Shown: one piece after another, positions 34,564 through 43,409 of the stretch
Position numbering within the stretch: the stretch's first letter is position 1
Layout of the letters: each line of letters opens with the position of its first letter
Assembly: GCF_900113225.1 (NCBI RefSeq)
Contig: NZ_FOZE01000004.1
Span: 115,630 to 179,629 of the forward strand
DNA: 64,000 nucleotides
DNA from: Mitsuaria sp. PDC51
GTDB taxonomy: Bacteria > Pseudomonadota > Gammaproteobacteria > Burkholderiales > Burkholderiaceae_C
Direction of reading: 5' to 3'
Position numbers and translations under genes: made by a program
Notes under the pieces: generated by a model
The model's database searches: none
The model's input: the letters and a program-made list of their open reading frames with translations, nothing else
What the model was told of the DNA's origin: nothing

Positions 34564-35718
34564 ATGCGCTCCACATTCAAGCTTCCTTCCCGTTCCACCA
34601 TCCGGCGTTGCGCCGCATCGGTCCCCGTGCTGCTCGCACTAGGACTGGTCCACGGCCTCTCGCTGGCCCAGAACTGTGATGTGCTCGGCGGCGGGCGCGG
34701 CTACAGCGCCGCGCTTCGCGCCGAACAGATGCCGGGACATGTGGTGGCCCGCGACTTCGCCTCGCTCAAGGCCGCCGTCGACAGCGGTGCCCGCCACATC
34801 CATGTGCCGAGCGACGCGACCATCGATCTGCCCAATCAATCCTCCGCGCTGTGGCTGCGCGCCGGGCAGACGCTCTTCGGCGACCGAGGCCTCGAGGGCC
34901 GCCCCGGCGGACTGTTGCGCACCCGCTGGGTCGACGCCGCCGCGCGCAACTATCCCGTCATCGTGGTTGAAAGCGGCGCGCGCATCTCGGGCCTGCGCAT
35001 CGAAGGGCCGTCGGGAGAGGCCACCTCCACCAACAGCACCATCGGCATCCAGCTGCTTCCCGGCACGCAAGGCGTCGAGATCGACAACAACGAGCTCTAC
35101 CACTGGCCCTGGGCGGCGGTCAGCGTCAAGCAATCCGTCGACAACCGGATTCACCACAACCACATCCACGACAACCTTCGCTCACAGCTGGGTTATGGCG
35201 TCGTGGTCCAGAATGGCCACGCCCAGGCGGACATTCACTGCAACGTCTTCAACGCCAATCGTCACGCGATTGCCGGCAGCGGAGAGCCCGGCGAGCGCTA
35301 CCAGGCCCGGGACAACCTGGTCCTCAACGGCGGCGGCAGGGGCGCGTATCACCAGTTCGACATGCACGCCGGGTCGACCGGCGCTGGCGGGCAATCCGTC
35401 GAGATCACCGGCAATGTCTTCGACTACGGCCGCTTCGGCACCTCGAACCGATCCAGCGTCCTGATCCGGGGCGTGCCCAAGGAGGGGCCGATCACCGTGG
35501 TCGGCAACCTCTTCACGCAGGGATGGGTGGTGGGATCACAGACCGCGGTCGCCGGCGTGGCGGGCTCGATTCCCGACGTCGAGCAGATCCATCATTGGAA
35601 CCGCTTCCAGACCCCGGCCCTCTATAGCAGCCATCCGGCGGGAGAGTGCCGCCTGACCATCGCCGGCCGCACGACCCGGGTGAATTGCGAGGCCGTGCAG
35701 CAGCCCGTGCTTCCCTGA
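34564..35718 (+). CDS. Secreted right-handed parallel beta-helix protein
   Basis: A 384-residue exported protein. A signal peptide (about 12-36, PVLLALGLVHGLSLAQN) precedes a beta-helix resembling polysaccharide lyases: VIVVESGARISGLRIEG, GIQLLPGTQGVEIDNNEL, VSVKQSVDNRIHHNHIH, VVVQNGHAQADIHCNVF. The pattern of Asn-rich turns fits pectate-lyase-like folds, but no catalytic signature identifies a substrate. Two Cys near the C-terminus could form a disulfide. It stands alone between folD and the convergent FtsX-type permease, whose stop is only 7 bases away. Confidence 0.75.
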   Translation: MRSTFKLPSRSTIRRCAASVPVLLALGLVHGLSLAQNCDVLGGGRGYSAALRAEQMPGHVVARDFASLKAAVDSGARHIHVPSDATIDLPNQSSALWLRAGQTLFGDRGLEGRPGGLLRTRWVDAAARNYPVIVVESGARISGLRIEGPSGEATSTNSTIGIQLLPGTQGVEIDNNELYHWPWAAVSVKQSVDNRIHHNHIHDNLRSQLGYGVVVQNGHAQADIHCNVFNANRHAIAGSGEPGERYQARDNLVLNGGGRGAYHQFDMHAGSTGAGGQSVEITGNVFDYGRFGTSNRSSVLIRGVPKEGPITVVGNLFTQGWVVGSQTAVAGVAGSIPDVEQIHHWNRFQTPALYSSHPAGECRLTIAGRTTRVNCEAVQQPVLP

Positions 35719-35725
35719 GCGCCGA

Positions 35726-38344
35726 TCAGTTGGTGTCGGCCTCGCGCAGCGTCTGCACCACCGGGCGCTGCAGCACGCCGCGCAGCGCCCACCAGCCCGC
35801 GAGCTGGGCCAGCACCGCGCCGCCGATCGTCGTGCCGATCAGCACCCAGGGCTTGAACTGCCATTCGAACTCGAAGGCGTAATGCGTCAGCGCCCAGCCC
35901 AGCGCCTGCGCCGCGAGACCCGCGAGCAGGCCGGCGAGCGCGCCCAGCCCCAGCAGCTCCGCGCGCTGCACCGCCGCCATCAGCGCACTGGACGCGCCGA
36001 AGGCCCGCATCAACGCGAACTCGCGCGTGCGCGCGTCCCGTGAACCCACCGCCGCCACCAGCAGCACCACCACGCCCAGCGCCAGCGCGACCGCGAACAG
36101 CAGCTGCACGGCCATGATCACCTGCTCCAGCACCTGCTGGACCTGGTGCAGTTCAGCCGAGACATCGATCAGCGTCAGGTTGGGGAAGGCGTTGACCAGC
36201 TTGCGATCGAGCGCCGCGGCGCCGCCCTCGCCCTGCGGCGACCGGTAGGCGGAAATGAAGCTGACCGGCAGCTCCGGCATGGCCGCATGCGGGTACAGCA
36301 CGAAGAAGTTGACCCGCATCGAGCCCCAGTCCACCTTGCGCAGCGAGGTGATCCGCGAATCGACCGGCACGCCGGCGATGTCGAAGCGCAGCGTGTCGCC
36401 GAGCTTGAGCCCCAGCTGGTCCGCCAGGCCCTGCTCGACGCTCACGCCGCCCTGCTCCTCGGCGGTCCACTTGCCGCCGGAGATCTGGTTGTGTGACGGC
36501 AGTTCGGCGCTGTGGCTGAGGTTGAACTCGCGCTCGACCAGGCGCTGCGCGCGCTCCTCGGTGAAGCGGCTGGCCTGCACCGCCTCGCCGTTGATCGCGA
36601 CCAGGCGGCCGCGGATCATCGGGTACCAGTCGTAGTCCTTGACGCCGGCCCGTTCGAGTTCGCCGCGGAATCCCGCGCCCTGGTCCGGCTGGATGTTGAT
36701 GACGAAGCGGTCCGGCGCGTTCACCGGCGTCGCGGCGCGCCAGCTCTCGATCAGGTCGGTGCGCATCAGCACCAGCAGCGCCAGCGCCAGCAGCCCCAGC
36801 GACAGCGAGCCGACCTGCAGCACCGCGAAGGCGGGCCGGGCGGCCACCTGCCGCGTCGCCAGCAGCAGCCAGCGCGGGGCGCCGGCCTGCGGCACCAGGC
36901 GCCGCAGCGCCAGCACCGCGCCATAGGCCAGCAGCGCGAAGCATCCCAGCGCGACGGCGAAGCCGCCGGTCGCGACCAGCCCCAGGCGCCAATCGGCCGA
37001 CAGCGCGGTGAGCACCGCCGCGAAGCCCATCACGCCGGCCAGCAGCACGGCGATGGAGCCCATCTTCGGACGCCCCAGTTCGCGCCGGATCACCCGCAGC
37101 GGCGGCACGGCCGACAGCTGCAACACCGGCGGCAGGCCGAAGCCCAGCAGCAGGCTCATGCCCATGCCCAGCCCCAGCAGCACCGGCCAGGCGCCGGGCG
37201 CGGGCAGGTCGACGGAGATCAGGCCGGCCAGCAGCGCGATGAAGCCGTAATGCAGCAGGAAGCCGAGCAGCACGCCGATCGCACTGGCGACCAGCCCGAC
37301 CGTGGCGAACTCCAGCGTGAAGACCCAGGCCAGGCGCCGCTGCGGCTGGCCGAGCACGCGCAGCATGGCGCAGTCGTCGAGGTGGCGGTTGGCGAACTCG
37401 CGCGCCGCCAGCGCGACGGCGATCGCCGCCAGCAAGGCGGCCAGCAGCGCCACCAGGTTCAGGAACTTGGTCGCGCGGTCCAGCGTCTGGCGCATCTCGG
37501 GCCGGCCGGTCTCCAGCGACTCCAGCCGCACGCCGCGCCAGTGGCCGTCCTTCATCTGCTGGCGGGTCTGCGTGGTGAACTGCTGCACCGCGCTGCCCGG
37601 TTCCTGCCCCTGGCCGATCACCGCGAAGCGGTAGGTGACCCGGCTCGCCGGCTGGATCAGCGCGGTGGCGGCGAGGTCCGACTGCGCCAGCATCACCCGC
37701 GGCGCGAAGTTGAGGAAACCGGCGCCCCGGTCGGGCTCATTGGCGATCTCGCCAGCGATGGTGAGCGTCGCGTCGCCCAGCAGCAGCGGATCGCCGACCT
37801 TCAGGCCCAGCGCGCTCAACACGCCCGCGTCGACCCAGACCGTGCCGGCGGCCGGCGCACCGACCTGACGACCGTCCTTCAAGCTCAGCGCCCCACGCAG
37901 CGGGTAGCGCGCCCCGACGGCCTTGACCGCCACCAGGCGGCTGCCGCCGCCCTGGTCCTCGCCGGCGCGCGCCATGCTCGGGAAGTTCAGCGTCTCGACG
38001 CTGCGCAGGTTCAGGCGATCGGCCAGCTGCCGCACCGCGGCGGGCGTCGGCTGGTCGCTCGCGACCACCGCGTCACCGCCGAGCAGTTGGGCGGCGTCGC
38101 GTCGCAGGCCCTGGTCCAGTCGGTCCGACAGGAAGGCCACCGCGCACACGGCGGCCACCGCCAGCATCAGGGCCAGGATCAGCAGGTGCAATTCGCCGGC
38201 GCGCGCATCGCGCCAGGTCTGCAGGGACATCTGACGCCACAGGGACGGCGGACGCCGGCCGGCCGGGTCGGCGGCGGGCCGGGCCGTGGAAGCTCCAGCG
38301 GGGCCGGTTGGGTCGGCGGAAGGGGAAGACGGGTGCGCGCTCAT
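35726..38344 (-). CDS. FtsX-type ABC transporter permease (YbbP-like)
   Basis: An 872-residue permease starting at ATG 38344; a much longer open frame upstream is antisense to the dioxygenase gene and rejected. It has a first span (about 53-72), a large extracytoplasmic domain, a three-span FtsX module (about 305-420), further spans (about 440-500), a second periplasmic domain, and a final FtsX module (about 740-860). This duplicated ten-span plan is that of YbbP, which works with the ATPase YbbA in lipid or lipoprotein-related export. No ATPase gene is adjacent, so its partner must lie elsewhere. Confidence 0.88.
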   Translation of the reverse strand: MSAHPSSPSADPTGPAGASTARPAADPAGRRPPSLWRQMSLQTWRDARAGELHLLILALMLAVAAVCAVAFLSDRLDQGLRRDAAQLLGGDAVVASDQPTPAAVRQLADRLNLRSVETLNFPSMARAGEDQGGGSRLVAVKAVGARYPLRGALSLKDGRQVGAPAAGTVWVDAGVLSALGLKVGDPLLLGDATLTIAGEIANEPDRGAGFLNFAPRVMLAQSDLAATALIQPASRVTYRFAVIGQGQEPGSAVQQFTTQTRQQMKDGHWRGVRLESLETGRPEMRQTLDRATKFLNLVALLAALLAAIAVALAAREFANRHLDDCAMLRVLGQPQRRLAWVFTLEFATVGLVASAIGVLLGFLLHYGFIALLAGLISVDLPAPGAWPVLLGLGMGMSLLLGFGLPPVLQLSAVPPLRVIRRELGRPKMGSIAVLLAGVMGFAAVLTALSADWRLGLVATGGFAVALGCFALLAYGAVLALRRLVPQAGAPRWLLLATRQVAARPAFAVLQVGSLSLGLLALALLVLMRTDLIESWRAATPVNAPDRFVINIQPDQGAGFRGELERAGVKDYDWYPMIRGRLVAINGEAVQASRFTEERAQRLVEREFNLSHSAELPSHNQISGGKWTAEEQGGVSVEQGLADQLGLKLGDTLRFDIAGVPVDSRITSLRKVDWGSMRVNFFVLYPHAAMPELPVSFISAYRSPQGEGGAAALDRKLVNAFPNLTLIDVSAELHQVQQVLEQVIMAVQLLFAVALALGVVVLLVAAVGSRDARTREFALMRAFGASSALMAAVQRAELLGLGALAGLLAGLAAQALGWALTHYAFEFEWQFKPWVLIGTTIGGAVLAQLAGWWALRGVLQRPVVQTLREADTN

Positions 38345-38467
38345 GCGCGGACTGTAGCGAACCGCATGCCCGCCTGCTGCCGCGGGGAGACGGCCATGCA
38401 ATCGGCTTGAACAGTCCGTGCAACCGGTTTTGACGATGCGGCCGGGCGGCGGGCGTTCAATGAGCCC

Positions 38468-39355
38468 ATGACGCTGCCCTTCCCTTCCCTGTTCGTCTCG
38501 CACGGCTCGCCGATGATCGCGCTGGAACCCGGCGAGACCGGCACCTTCCTGCAACATCTCGGCCGGACGCTCGCCGCCGGCTGGGGCCGGCCGCGCGCGG
38601 TGCTCGCGATCTCCGCGCACACCACCGCGCGCGCGGCGCTGCTGCTCGGCGCGCCACGGCACGAGGCGGTCTACGACTTCGGCGGTTTCCCGCCGGCGCT
38701 GTCCGCGCTGCGCTACGACGCGCCCGGCGATCCGGCGCTGGCCGAGCGGCTCGGCCAGACGCTGGCCTTGCCCGTCGTCGAGCACGGCGGACTGGACCAC
38801 GGCATCTGGACCGCGCTGCGCTACCTGATCCCCGCGGCGGACGTGCCGGTGATCCCGTTGACGCTGACGCCGCACGCGTCGCCGGCGCAGCTGATGGCGC
38901 TCGGCGAGCAGCTGCAGGGCCTGGGCGCGGACGGGGTGCTGGTCCTGGGGACCGGCAGCATCACGCACAACCTGAGGCTGCTGATGCGCTCCGCGGTCAC
39001 CGGGACCGCCGCTGGCGACGGCGTGCCGGAGATGCCGGAATCGGCTGCCTTCCGGCGCTGGTTCGCGGAGCGCTCGGCGGCCCGGGACTGGCCGGCGCTC
39101 GCGGCCTACCGGGCGCAGGCACCCCATGCGACGCTGATGCACCCGACCGACGAGCACCTGCTGCCCTGGTATGTCGCCGCCGGTGCCGGCGGTCGCGATC
39201 ATGCGCCGTTGCGGATCCACGAGGGCGTCACCTTCGGCTGCCTCGGAATGGATGCCTATGCGTTCGGGCCGCAGGCCGGCGCGCTCCAGGACGCGCTGGC
39301 GCATGCCGATGCGCGTGCCGATACGCCGGCCGACGCGCCCGCCGCGGCCTCCTGA
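38468..39355 (+). CDS. 4,5-DOPA dioxygenase-family extradiol dioxygenase (YgiD-like)
   Basis: A 295-residue class III extradiol ring-cleavage dioxygenase. Conserved metal-site and family motifs are SLFVSHGSPM (His), AISAHTT, VVEHGGLDHGIWTAL, GTGSITHNLR and HPTDEHLLPWYVA. YgiD in E. coli cleaves catechols such as L-DOPA. It is divergent from the FtsX permease across 123 bases. A TTCAAT hexamer ends 6 bases before the ATG with no SD. The C-terminal 25 residues are a low-complexity Ala/Asp tail. Confidence 0.9.
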   Translation: MTLPFPSLFVSHGSPMIALEPGETGTFLQHLGRTLAAGWGRPRAVLAISAHTTARAALLLGAPRHEAVYDFGGFPPALSALRYDAPGDPALAERLGQTLALPVVEHGGLDHGIWTALRYLIPAADVPVIPLTLTPHASPAQLMALGEQLQGLGADGVLVLGTGSITHNLRLLMRSAVTGTAAGDGVPEMPESAAFRRWFAERSAARDWPALAAYRAQAPHATLMHPTDEHLLPWYVAAGAGGRDHAPLRIHEGVTFGCLGMDAYAFGPQAGALQDALAHADARADTPADAPAAAS

Positions 39356-39373
39356 TCCGCCGACCCACCAACG

Positions 39374-39397
39374 ACAACGGCCCCGCAGGGCCGTTGT
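39374..39397. terminator. Shared terminator hairpin between the dioxygenase gene and lpxO
   Basis: A perfect 10-base stem (ACAACGGCCC / GGGCCGTTGT) with a CGCA loop sits between the convergent stops at 39355 and 39422. It could serve both strands; U-tracts are short. Confidence 0.6.
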
Positions 39398-39421
39398 TCA
39401 TCAGGGACACCACGTCGGCGA

Positions 39422-40339
39422 TCAGAGGAAGATCGCCGCGAGGATCCCGAGGATCAGCGCCCACTTGACGATGTAGTAGCCGAGGCGGGATCTCGCCTTG
39501 AACGCCTTGAAGAACAGGCGCACCTTGTACGCGTGATAGAAGAACTTGTTGAGGCCGCCGATGGGCTCGCTCTCCAGGTTCTGCGTCGCCGCCGAGGTCA
39601 TCACCAGCTTGCCGAAGGCGCGGTTGAGCCAGCGGATCGGCGCGAAGTGGACCGGGCGCTCCACGTCGCAGAACAGGATCACGCGCTGATGCGTCGTGGT
39701 GTTCTCGGCGTAGTGGATGAAGGTCTCGTCGAACATCACGTCCTCGCCGTCCTTCCAGTGGTAGCGCTGGCCGTCGACCTCGATGTAGCAGCCCGGGTCG
39801 TTGGGCGTGGTCAGGCCCAGGTGGTAGCGCAGCGAGCCCGCGTAGGGGTCGCGGTGACGCACCAGCTTCGCGCCCGGCGGCAGCGACGCGAACATCGCCG
39901 CCTTCACGCCGGGGATCTGCTTGAGCAGCTCGACCGTGCGGGGGCACAGCGCGTTGGCCGAGGCCATGTCCCGGTCATACCACTTCAGGTAGAAGCGCTT
40001 CCAGCCGGTCTTGAAGAACGAGTTGAAGCCGATGTCGTTGTAGCCGGACGCGGCCTTGATGAAGCCCTCGTCGTTGAGCTTGAGGGCTTCCTCGCGGATC
40101 ACCTGCCAGTTGTCGCGCAGCAGCTTGAGCTCGGGGAACTCGGCCGTGTTCAGGTAGGGCGTGGCGGGGGCGCGGGAGAACAGGTACATGACCGCGTTGA
40201 TCGGCGAGATCAGCACGGTGAAGTCGGTGAGCGCGCGGGCCAGCTTGAAGCGGACGCGGCCGCGGAAATGGGCGTACAGCGCCGAGGCGATGAAGATCGC
40301 CAGCACCCAGTAACGCGTGGGCGGCAGCCAGTCGGCCAT
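39422..40339 (-). CDS. lpxO: LpxO-type aspartyl/asparaginyl beta-hydroxylase (lipid A hydroxylase)
   Basis: A 305-residue Fe(II)/2-oxoglutarate dioxygenase of the LpxO family. It has a hydrophobic anchor near residues 8-25 and another at the C-terminus (about 288-305). The metal ligands are visible in VRHRDPYAGSLRYHLGL (HxD) and IHYAENTT (His), with an Arg for 2-oxoglutarate in HQRVILF. LpxO adds a 2-hydroxyl to a lipid A acyl chain at the inner membrane. It lies 30 bases downstream of an MFS gene on the same strand, but functional linkage is not evident. Confidence 0.9.
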   Translation of the reverse strand: MADWLPPTRYWVLAIFIASALYAHFRGRVRFKLARALTDFTVLISPINAVMYLFSRAPATPYLNTAEFPELKLLRDNWQVIREEALKLNDEGFIKAASGYNDIGFNSFFKTGWKRFYLKWYDRDMASANALCPRTVELLKQIPGVKAAMFASLPPGAKLVRHRDPYAGSLRYHLGLTTPNDPGCYIEVDGQRYHWKDGEDVMFDETFIHYAENTTTHQRVILFCDVERPVHFAPIRWLNRAFGKLVMTSAATQNLESEPIGGLNKFFYHAYKVRLFFKAFKARSRLGYYIVKWALILGILAAIFL

Positions 40340-40369
40340 GTGTCGGAACTCCTGAAGACAAGCGGCGGA

Positions 40370-41572
40370 TTATCGGCGATCGAGCGCCAGCGACGCCGCC
40401 CAGAAGGCCATTCCCCCGAAGGCCAGGGCGACGCCCACCCATCCGGTGGAGGTCCAGCCGTGGCCCGCGGCGATCGCCAGCCCGCCCAGCCAGGGGCCCA
40501 GCGCATTGGCAGCGTTGAAGGCGGAATGGTTGAGCGCCGCGGCCAGCGTCTGCGCGTCGCCGGCGACATCCATCAGCCGCGTCTGCAGCACCGTGCCCAG
40601 CCCGCCGCCGCAACCGATCAGGAAGACCACCGGCAGCAGCGTCCACAAGTGGCCGGCGGCGAAGGGGTACAGCGCCAGCGACGCGGCGCTCCACAGCAGC
40701 AGCCCGCCGACGGTGGGCATCAGCGCGCGGTCGGCGGCCCAGGCGGCGCCAAGCGTGCCGGCCGTCATCCCCATGCCGAACACGCTCAGCACCACTGGCA
40801 GCAGGCCGGGGCCGGCGCGGGTGACCTCGAGCAGCGTCGAGCCCAGGTAGGTGTAGACGGCGAACATGCCGCCGAAGCCGATCGTCGCGATGCCCAGCGT
40901 CAACCAGACCTGGCGGCGGCCGAGCGCGCCGAGCTCGCGCATCGCGCTGGCGCCGGGCTGGACGCGGTCCTTCGGCGCATGCATCGCGACCAGGGCCGCC
41001 GTCAGCAGTGCCAGCAGCGTCACCACGCCGAAGCCCCAGCGCCAGCCCGCCCACTGCCCCAGCGCGTTGGCCAGCGGCACGCCGACGATGGTGGCCACGG
41101 TGAGGCCGAGCATCATCAGGCTCACCGCCTGGGCGCGGCGCTGCGGCGCCACCATCGACGCCGCGACCAGCGCGCCGACGCCGAAATAGGCGCCATGCGG
41201 CAGCCCGCTCAGGAAGCGGAACAGCAGCATCGCGTGATACCCCGGCGCCAGCGCGCTGAGCCCGTTGCCGACGGCGAAGGCCAGCATCAGCAGGATCAGC
41301 AGCGCGCGGCGCGGGACCTTGGCGCCGAGCACCGCCAGCAGCGGCGCGCCGACGACCACGCCCAAGGCATAGGCGCTGATCACGTGTCCGGCGGCGGGGA
41401 TGTCGATGCCCAGGTCGGGCGCGAAGAACGGCACCAGGCTCATCGCCGCGAATTCGGTGGTGCCGATCGCGAAGCCGCCGATCGCCAGCGCGAGCAGCGC
41501 CCAGCCGGTATGGGCACTGGGCAGGGGATCGTCGGAAAACTCGGGCGAGGCGATCGGTGAGGCGGCGGACAT
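40370..41572 (-). CDS. MFS transporter, DHA1/AraJ-like
   Basis: A 400-residue 12-span major facilitator. It begins with the DHA1 signature GFAIGTTEFAAMSLVP and has motif B-like LFRFLSGLPHGAYFGVGALV and GVPLANALGQWAGWRWGF. This branch exports arabinose-like sugars, drugs or purine ribonucleosides in different species; the substrate is unknown. It resembles the MFS protein at 44286-45494. Two copies of AAACGTTCAG lie just upstream of the start and may be operators. lpxO follows. Confidence 0.88.
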   Translation of the reverse strand: MSAASPIASPEFSDDPLPSAHTGWALLALAIGGFAIGTTEFAAMSLVPFFAPDLGIDIPAAGHVISAYALGVVVGAPLLAVLGAKVPRRALLILLMLAFAVGNGLSALAPGYHAMLLFRFLSGLPHGAYFGVGALVAASMVAPQRRAQAVSLMMLGLTVATIVGVPLANALGQWAGWRWGFGVVTLLALLTAALVAMHAPKDRVQPGASAMRELGALGRRQVWLTLGIATIGFGGMFAVYTYLGSTLLEVTRAGPGLLPVVLSVFGMGMTAGTLGAAWAADRALMPTVGGLLLWSAASLALYPFAAGHLWTLLPVVFLIGCGGGLGTVLQTRLMDVAGDAQTLAAALNHSAFNAANALGPWLGGLAIAAGHGWTSTGWVGVALAFGGMAFWAASLALDRR

Positions 41573-41590
41573 GTCGGAACGGCTGAAAGA

Positions 41591-41611
41591 AAACGTTCAG
41601 GAAACGTTCAG
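41591..41611. repeat. Direct repeat AAACGTTCAG before the MFS gene
   Basis: AAACGTTCAG occurs at 41591-41600 and 41602-41611, one base apart, and each copy contains the palindrome AACGTT. The pair lies 19-39 bases upstream of the MFS ATG (minus strand), as expected for an operator. No regulator gene adjoins. Confidence 0.45.
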
Positions 41612-41796
41612 CATTGCAACATGAATCGATCGCCGGGACGGCGCAGGGGTTCTGGAGAGCGCCCCGAAAGCGGGGAGCGGCCGCATCGCGACCGCTGGAA
41701 TGGGGAAATCGGGGGGGAATAGCCCGGGCGGGCCAGGGAACCAGGGGAACCCCAAGGGAGGAGACCCAGCACCGCGAAAAGACCGGCGCGCGTGGG

Positions 41797-41871
41797 TGGA
41801 GCGGGCGAAGGGAGTCGAACCCTCGTCATTGGCTTGGGAAGCCAAGGTAATAGCCGTTATACGACGCCCGC
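41797..41871 (-). tRNA. tRNA-Gly (anticodon CCC)
   Basis: The minus strand reads GCGGGCGTCGTATAACGGCT at the 5' end and folds into a standard cloverleaf. The acceptor stem is GCGGGCG/CGCCCGC, and the anticodon arm TTGGC-TTCCCAA-GCCAA places CCC at positions 34-36. The T arm GAGGGTTCGACTCCC is followed by discriminator T and an encoded CCA (41797-41799). It reads GGG codons. A CATAAT hexamer lies upstream of the 5' end. Confidence 0.95.
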
Positions 41872-41918
41872 GGTGGGAGCGGATTATGGCCCAAGCCGGC
41901 GAGGCGCCGACCCAGGCC

Positions 41919-42656
41919 TCACAGCATGTACCCGCCGTCGATGGTCAGGCTCGTGCCGGTCATGTAGCCCGACTCGGGCCCCGCGAGGAAGGACACCAGC
42001 GCGCCGATCTCGCCTGGCCGGCCCATGCGGCCCATCGGCAGCTTGTCCTTCAGGTAATCGGCGAACGGCGCGGTCATGTCGGTCTCCACGGGCCCCGGCT
42101 GGACGTTGTTGATCGTGATGCCCCGCGGCGCCAGGTCCAGCGCCAGGTTCTGGGCCATCGACGCGACCGCCGCCTTGGTCATCGCGTAGACGCTGGAGCC
42201 GGGCGTGCCGATGCGGATCGCCGTGTTGCTGCCGATCGTGATCACGCGCCCGCCCTCGCGCATCTGCGCCACCGCCGCCTGGATCGCGAGGAAGACGCCC
42301 CGCACGTTGACGTTCAGCGACAGGTCCAGGTCCTCCAGCGACACCGCGTCGACGGTGCCATGGCGCAAGACGCCGGCATTGACCACGGCCGCGTCCAGCG
42401 GCCCCAGGCGCTCGACCGCGCGCTCGACCGCCGTGCGCAGCGCCGCCGGATCGGCGCTGTCGGCCGGGATCGCCAGCCCTCGCCCGCCGGCGGCCTCGAT
42501 CGCGGCAACCACCGCCTCCGCCGCGTCCGGCCGCGACACATAGGTCAGCGCGACGTCGAAGCCATCGCTGGCCAGCCGCTGCGCGATGCCCGCGCCGATC
42601 CCGCGCGAGCCGCCGAAAACCAGCGCCACGCGGCGCGTCCGGGGTGATGTCGTCAT
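41919..42656 (-). CDS. Short-chain dehydrogenase/reductase under TetR control
   Basis: A 245-residue classical SDR. The cofactor motif is ALVFGGSRGIGAGIAQ, then NAG in VVNAGVL, an active-site Ser in TIGSNTA, Tyr in SSVYAMTKAA (YxxxK) and the C-terminal GTSLTIDGGYML. The cofactor is probably NADP(H), given the Arg after the first glycines; the substrate is unknown. AGGAAGG precedes the ATG. A palindrome, TGGAAC-N4-GTTCCA, 36-51 bases upstream matches one before the adjacent TetR gene, so it is probably repressed by that regulator. Confidence 0.9.
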   Translation of the reverse strand: MTTSPRTRRVALVFGGSRGIGAGIAQRLASDGFDVALTYVSRPDAAEAVVAAIEAAGGRGLAIPADSADPAALRTAVERAVERLGPLDAAVVNAGVLRHGTVDAVSLEDLDLSLNVNVRGVFLAIQAAVAQMREGGRVITIGSNTAIRIGTPGSSVYAMTKAAVASMAQNLALDLAPRGITINNVQPGPVETDMTAPFADYLKDKLPMGRMGRPGEIGALVSFLAGPESGYMTGTSLTIDGGYML

Positions 42657-42691
42657 CGCTGCTTCCTTCCTTTGATCCTCGGATCGTTTAC

Positions 42692-42707
42692 TGGAACAGT
42701 CGTTCCA
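42692..42707. promoter_or_regulatory. Operator palindrome upstream of the SDR gene
   Basis: TGGAAC-AGTC-GTTCCA is a perfect inverted repeat located between the TetR stop and the SDR start. An almost identical element lies before the TetR gene (43326-43341). Confidence 0.65.
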
Positions 42708-42729
42708 CAATCAAGCAAAAAAAACGGGC

Positions 42730-43305
42730 TCACTTCAGAGCCCGCAAGGCAAGTCGCGCCAGGGCGCGCAGTTCGGCTTCGCCCGCGCCGCCGCGCGCGG
42801 CCAGCCGCAGCGCCGCGATCTGAGCAAACAGGAAACTCACCGCCTGGCGCGGGTCGAGCGCCGCCGACAGCTCGCCATCGGCCTGCGCCGCGCGGACCCG
42901 CTCGAGCAGCGCCGCCTGCAAGGCCTGGCCAGCCGGCGCGCGGACCTCGATCAGTTCGGCGCTGCCTTCGCTGTCGGTGCCGAACTCCTGGACCGAGCTC
43001 ACGCCCAGGCAGGGCCGGTGGGCCGTCGCCGCGACGCGCTTGAGCATCCGCTCCAGGCCATCGAGTCCGGTCTTGCCGGCCTTGAGTTCGCGCAGGTGCT
43101 CGCCGGTCTCGTCGTCGGCATACCGGCGCAGCGCCGCGCAGTACAGCGGCCACTTGCCGCCATAGGTGTTGTAGAGGCTCTGCTTGCCGATGCCCATTGC
43201 GGTGGTGAGCATCTCGGCGGACGTGCCCGCGTAGCCATGCTCGCGGAACAGCGCCACCGCGGCGTCCAGCGCGAGCTCGGGATCGAATTGCTTGGGTCGG
43301 GCCAT
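42730..43305 (-). CDS. TetR-family repressor
   Basis: A 191-residue TetR regulator. The N-terminal helix-turn-helix (about 9-55: ELALDAAVALFREHGYAGTS, MGIGKQSLYNTYGGKW) is followed by a helical ligand domain of the YcdC/AcrR-like C-terminal type with a Cys in ATAHRPCLGVSS. It is located directly upstream of the SDR gene on the same strand. Matching palindromes before both genes suggest autorepression and control of the SDR by one ligand. Confidence 0.92.
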   Translation of the reverse strand: MARPKQFDPELALDAAVALFREHGYAGTSAEMLTTAMGIGKQSLYNTYGGKWPLYCAALRRYADDETGEHLRELKAGKTGLDGLERMLKRVAATAHRPCLGVSSVQEFGTDSEGSAELIEVRAPAGQALQAALLERVRAAQADGELSAALDPRQAVSFLFAQIAALRLAARGGAGEAELRALARLALRALK

Positions 43306-43325
43306 GCGGCGGACTGTAGCGATTC

Positions 43326-43341
43326 TGGAATGGCCGTTCCA
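43326..43341. promoter_or_regulatory. Operator palindrome upstream of the TetR gene
   Basis: TGGAAT-GGCC-GTTCCA lies 21-36 bases before the TetR ATG. It matches the SDR operator in both arms except for one base, the expected signature of a TetR autoregulatory site. Confidence 0.65.
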
Positions 43342-43409
43342 GATAAAGGGGATTGGCGGGAAGCGCGACGCGGTCCGCCGCCGCGATTCGCGCCACCTTG
43401 CCGCGCCGC

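Noticed and set aside
38345..39304. N-terminal extension of the FtsX permease to about 1190 residues
   Set aside because: The extension is antisense to the dioxygenase gene; ATG 38344 gives the normal family length.
41801..41871. tRNA-Gly as a possible integration site
   Set aside because: No duplicated tRNA 3' end or integrase lies nearby, and the flanking genes look native.
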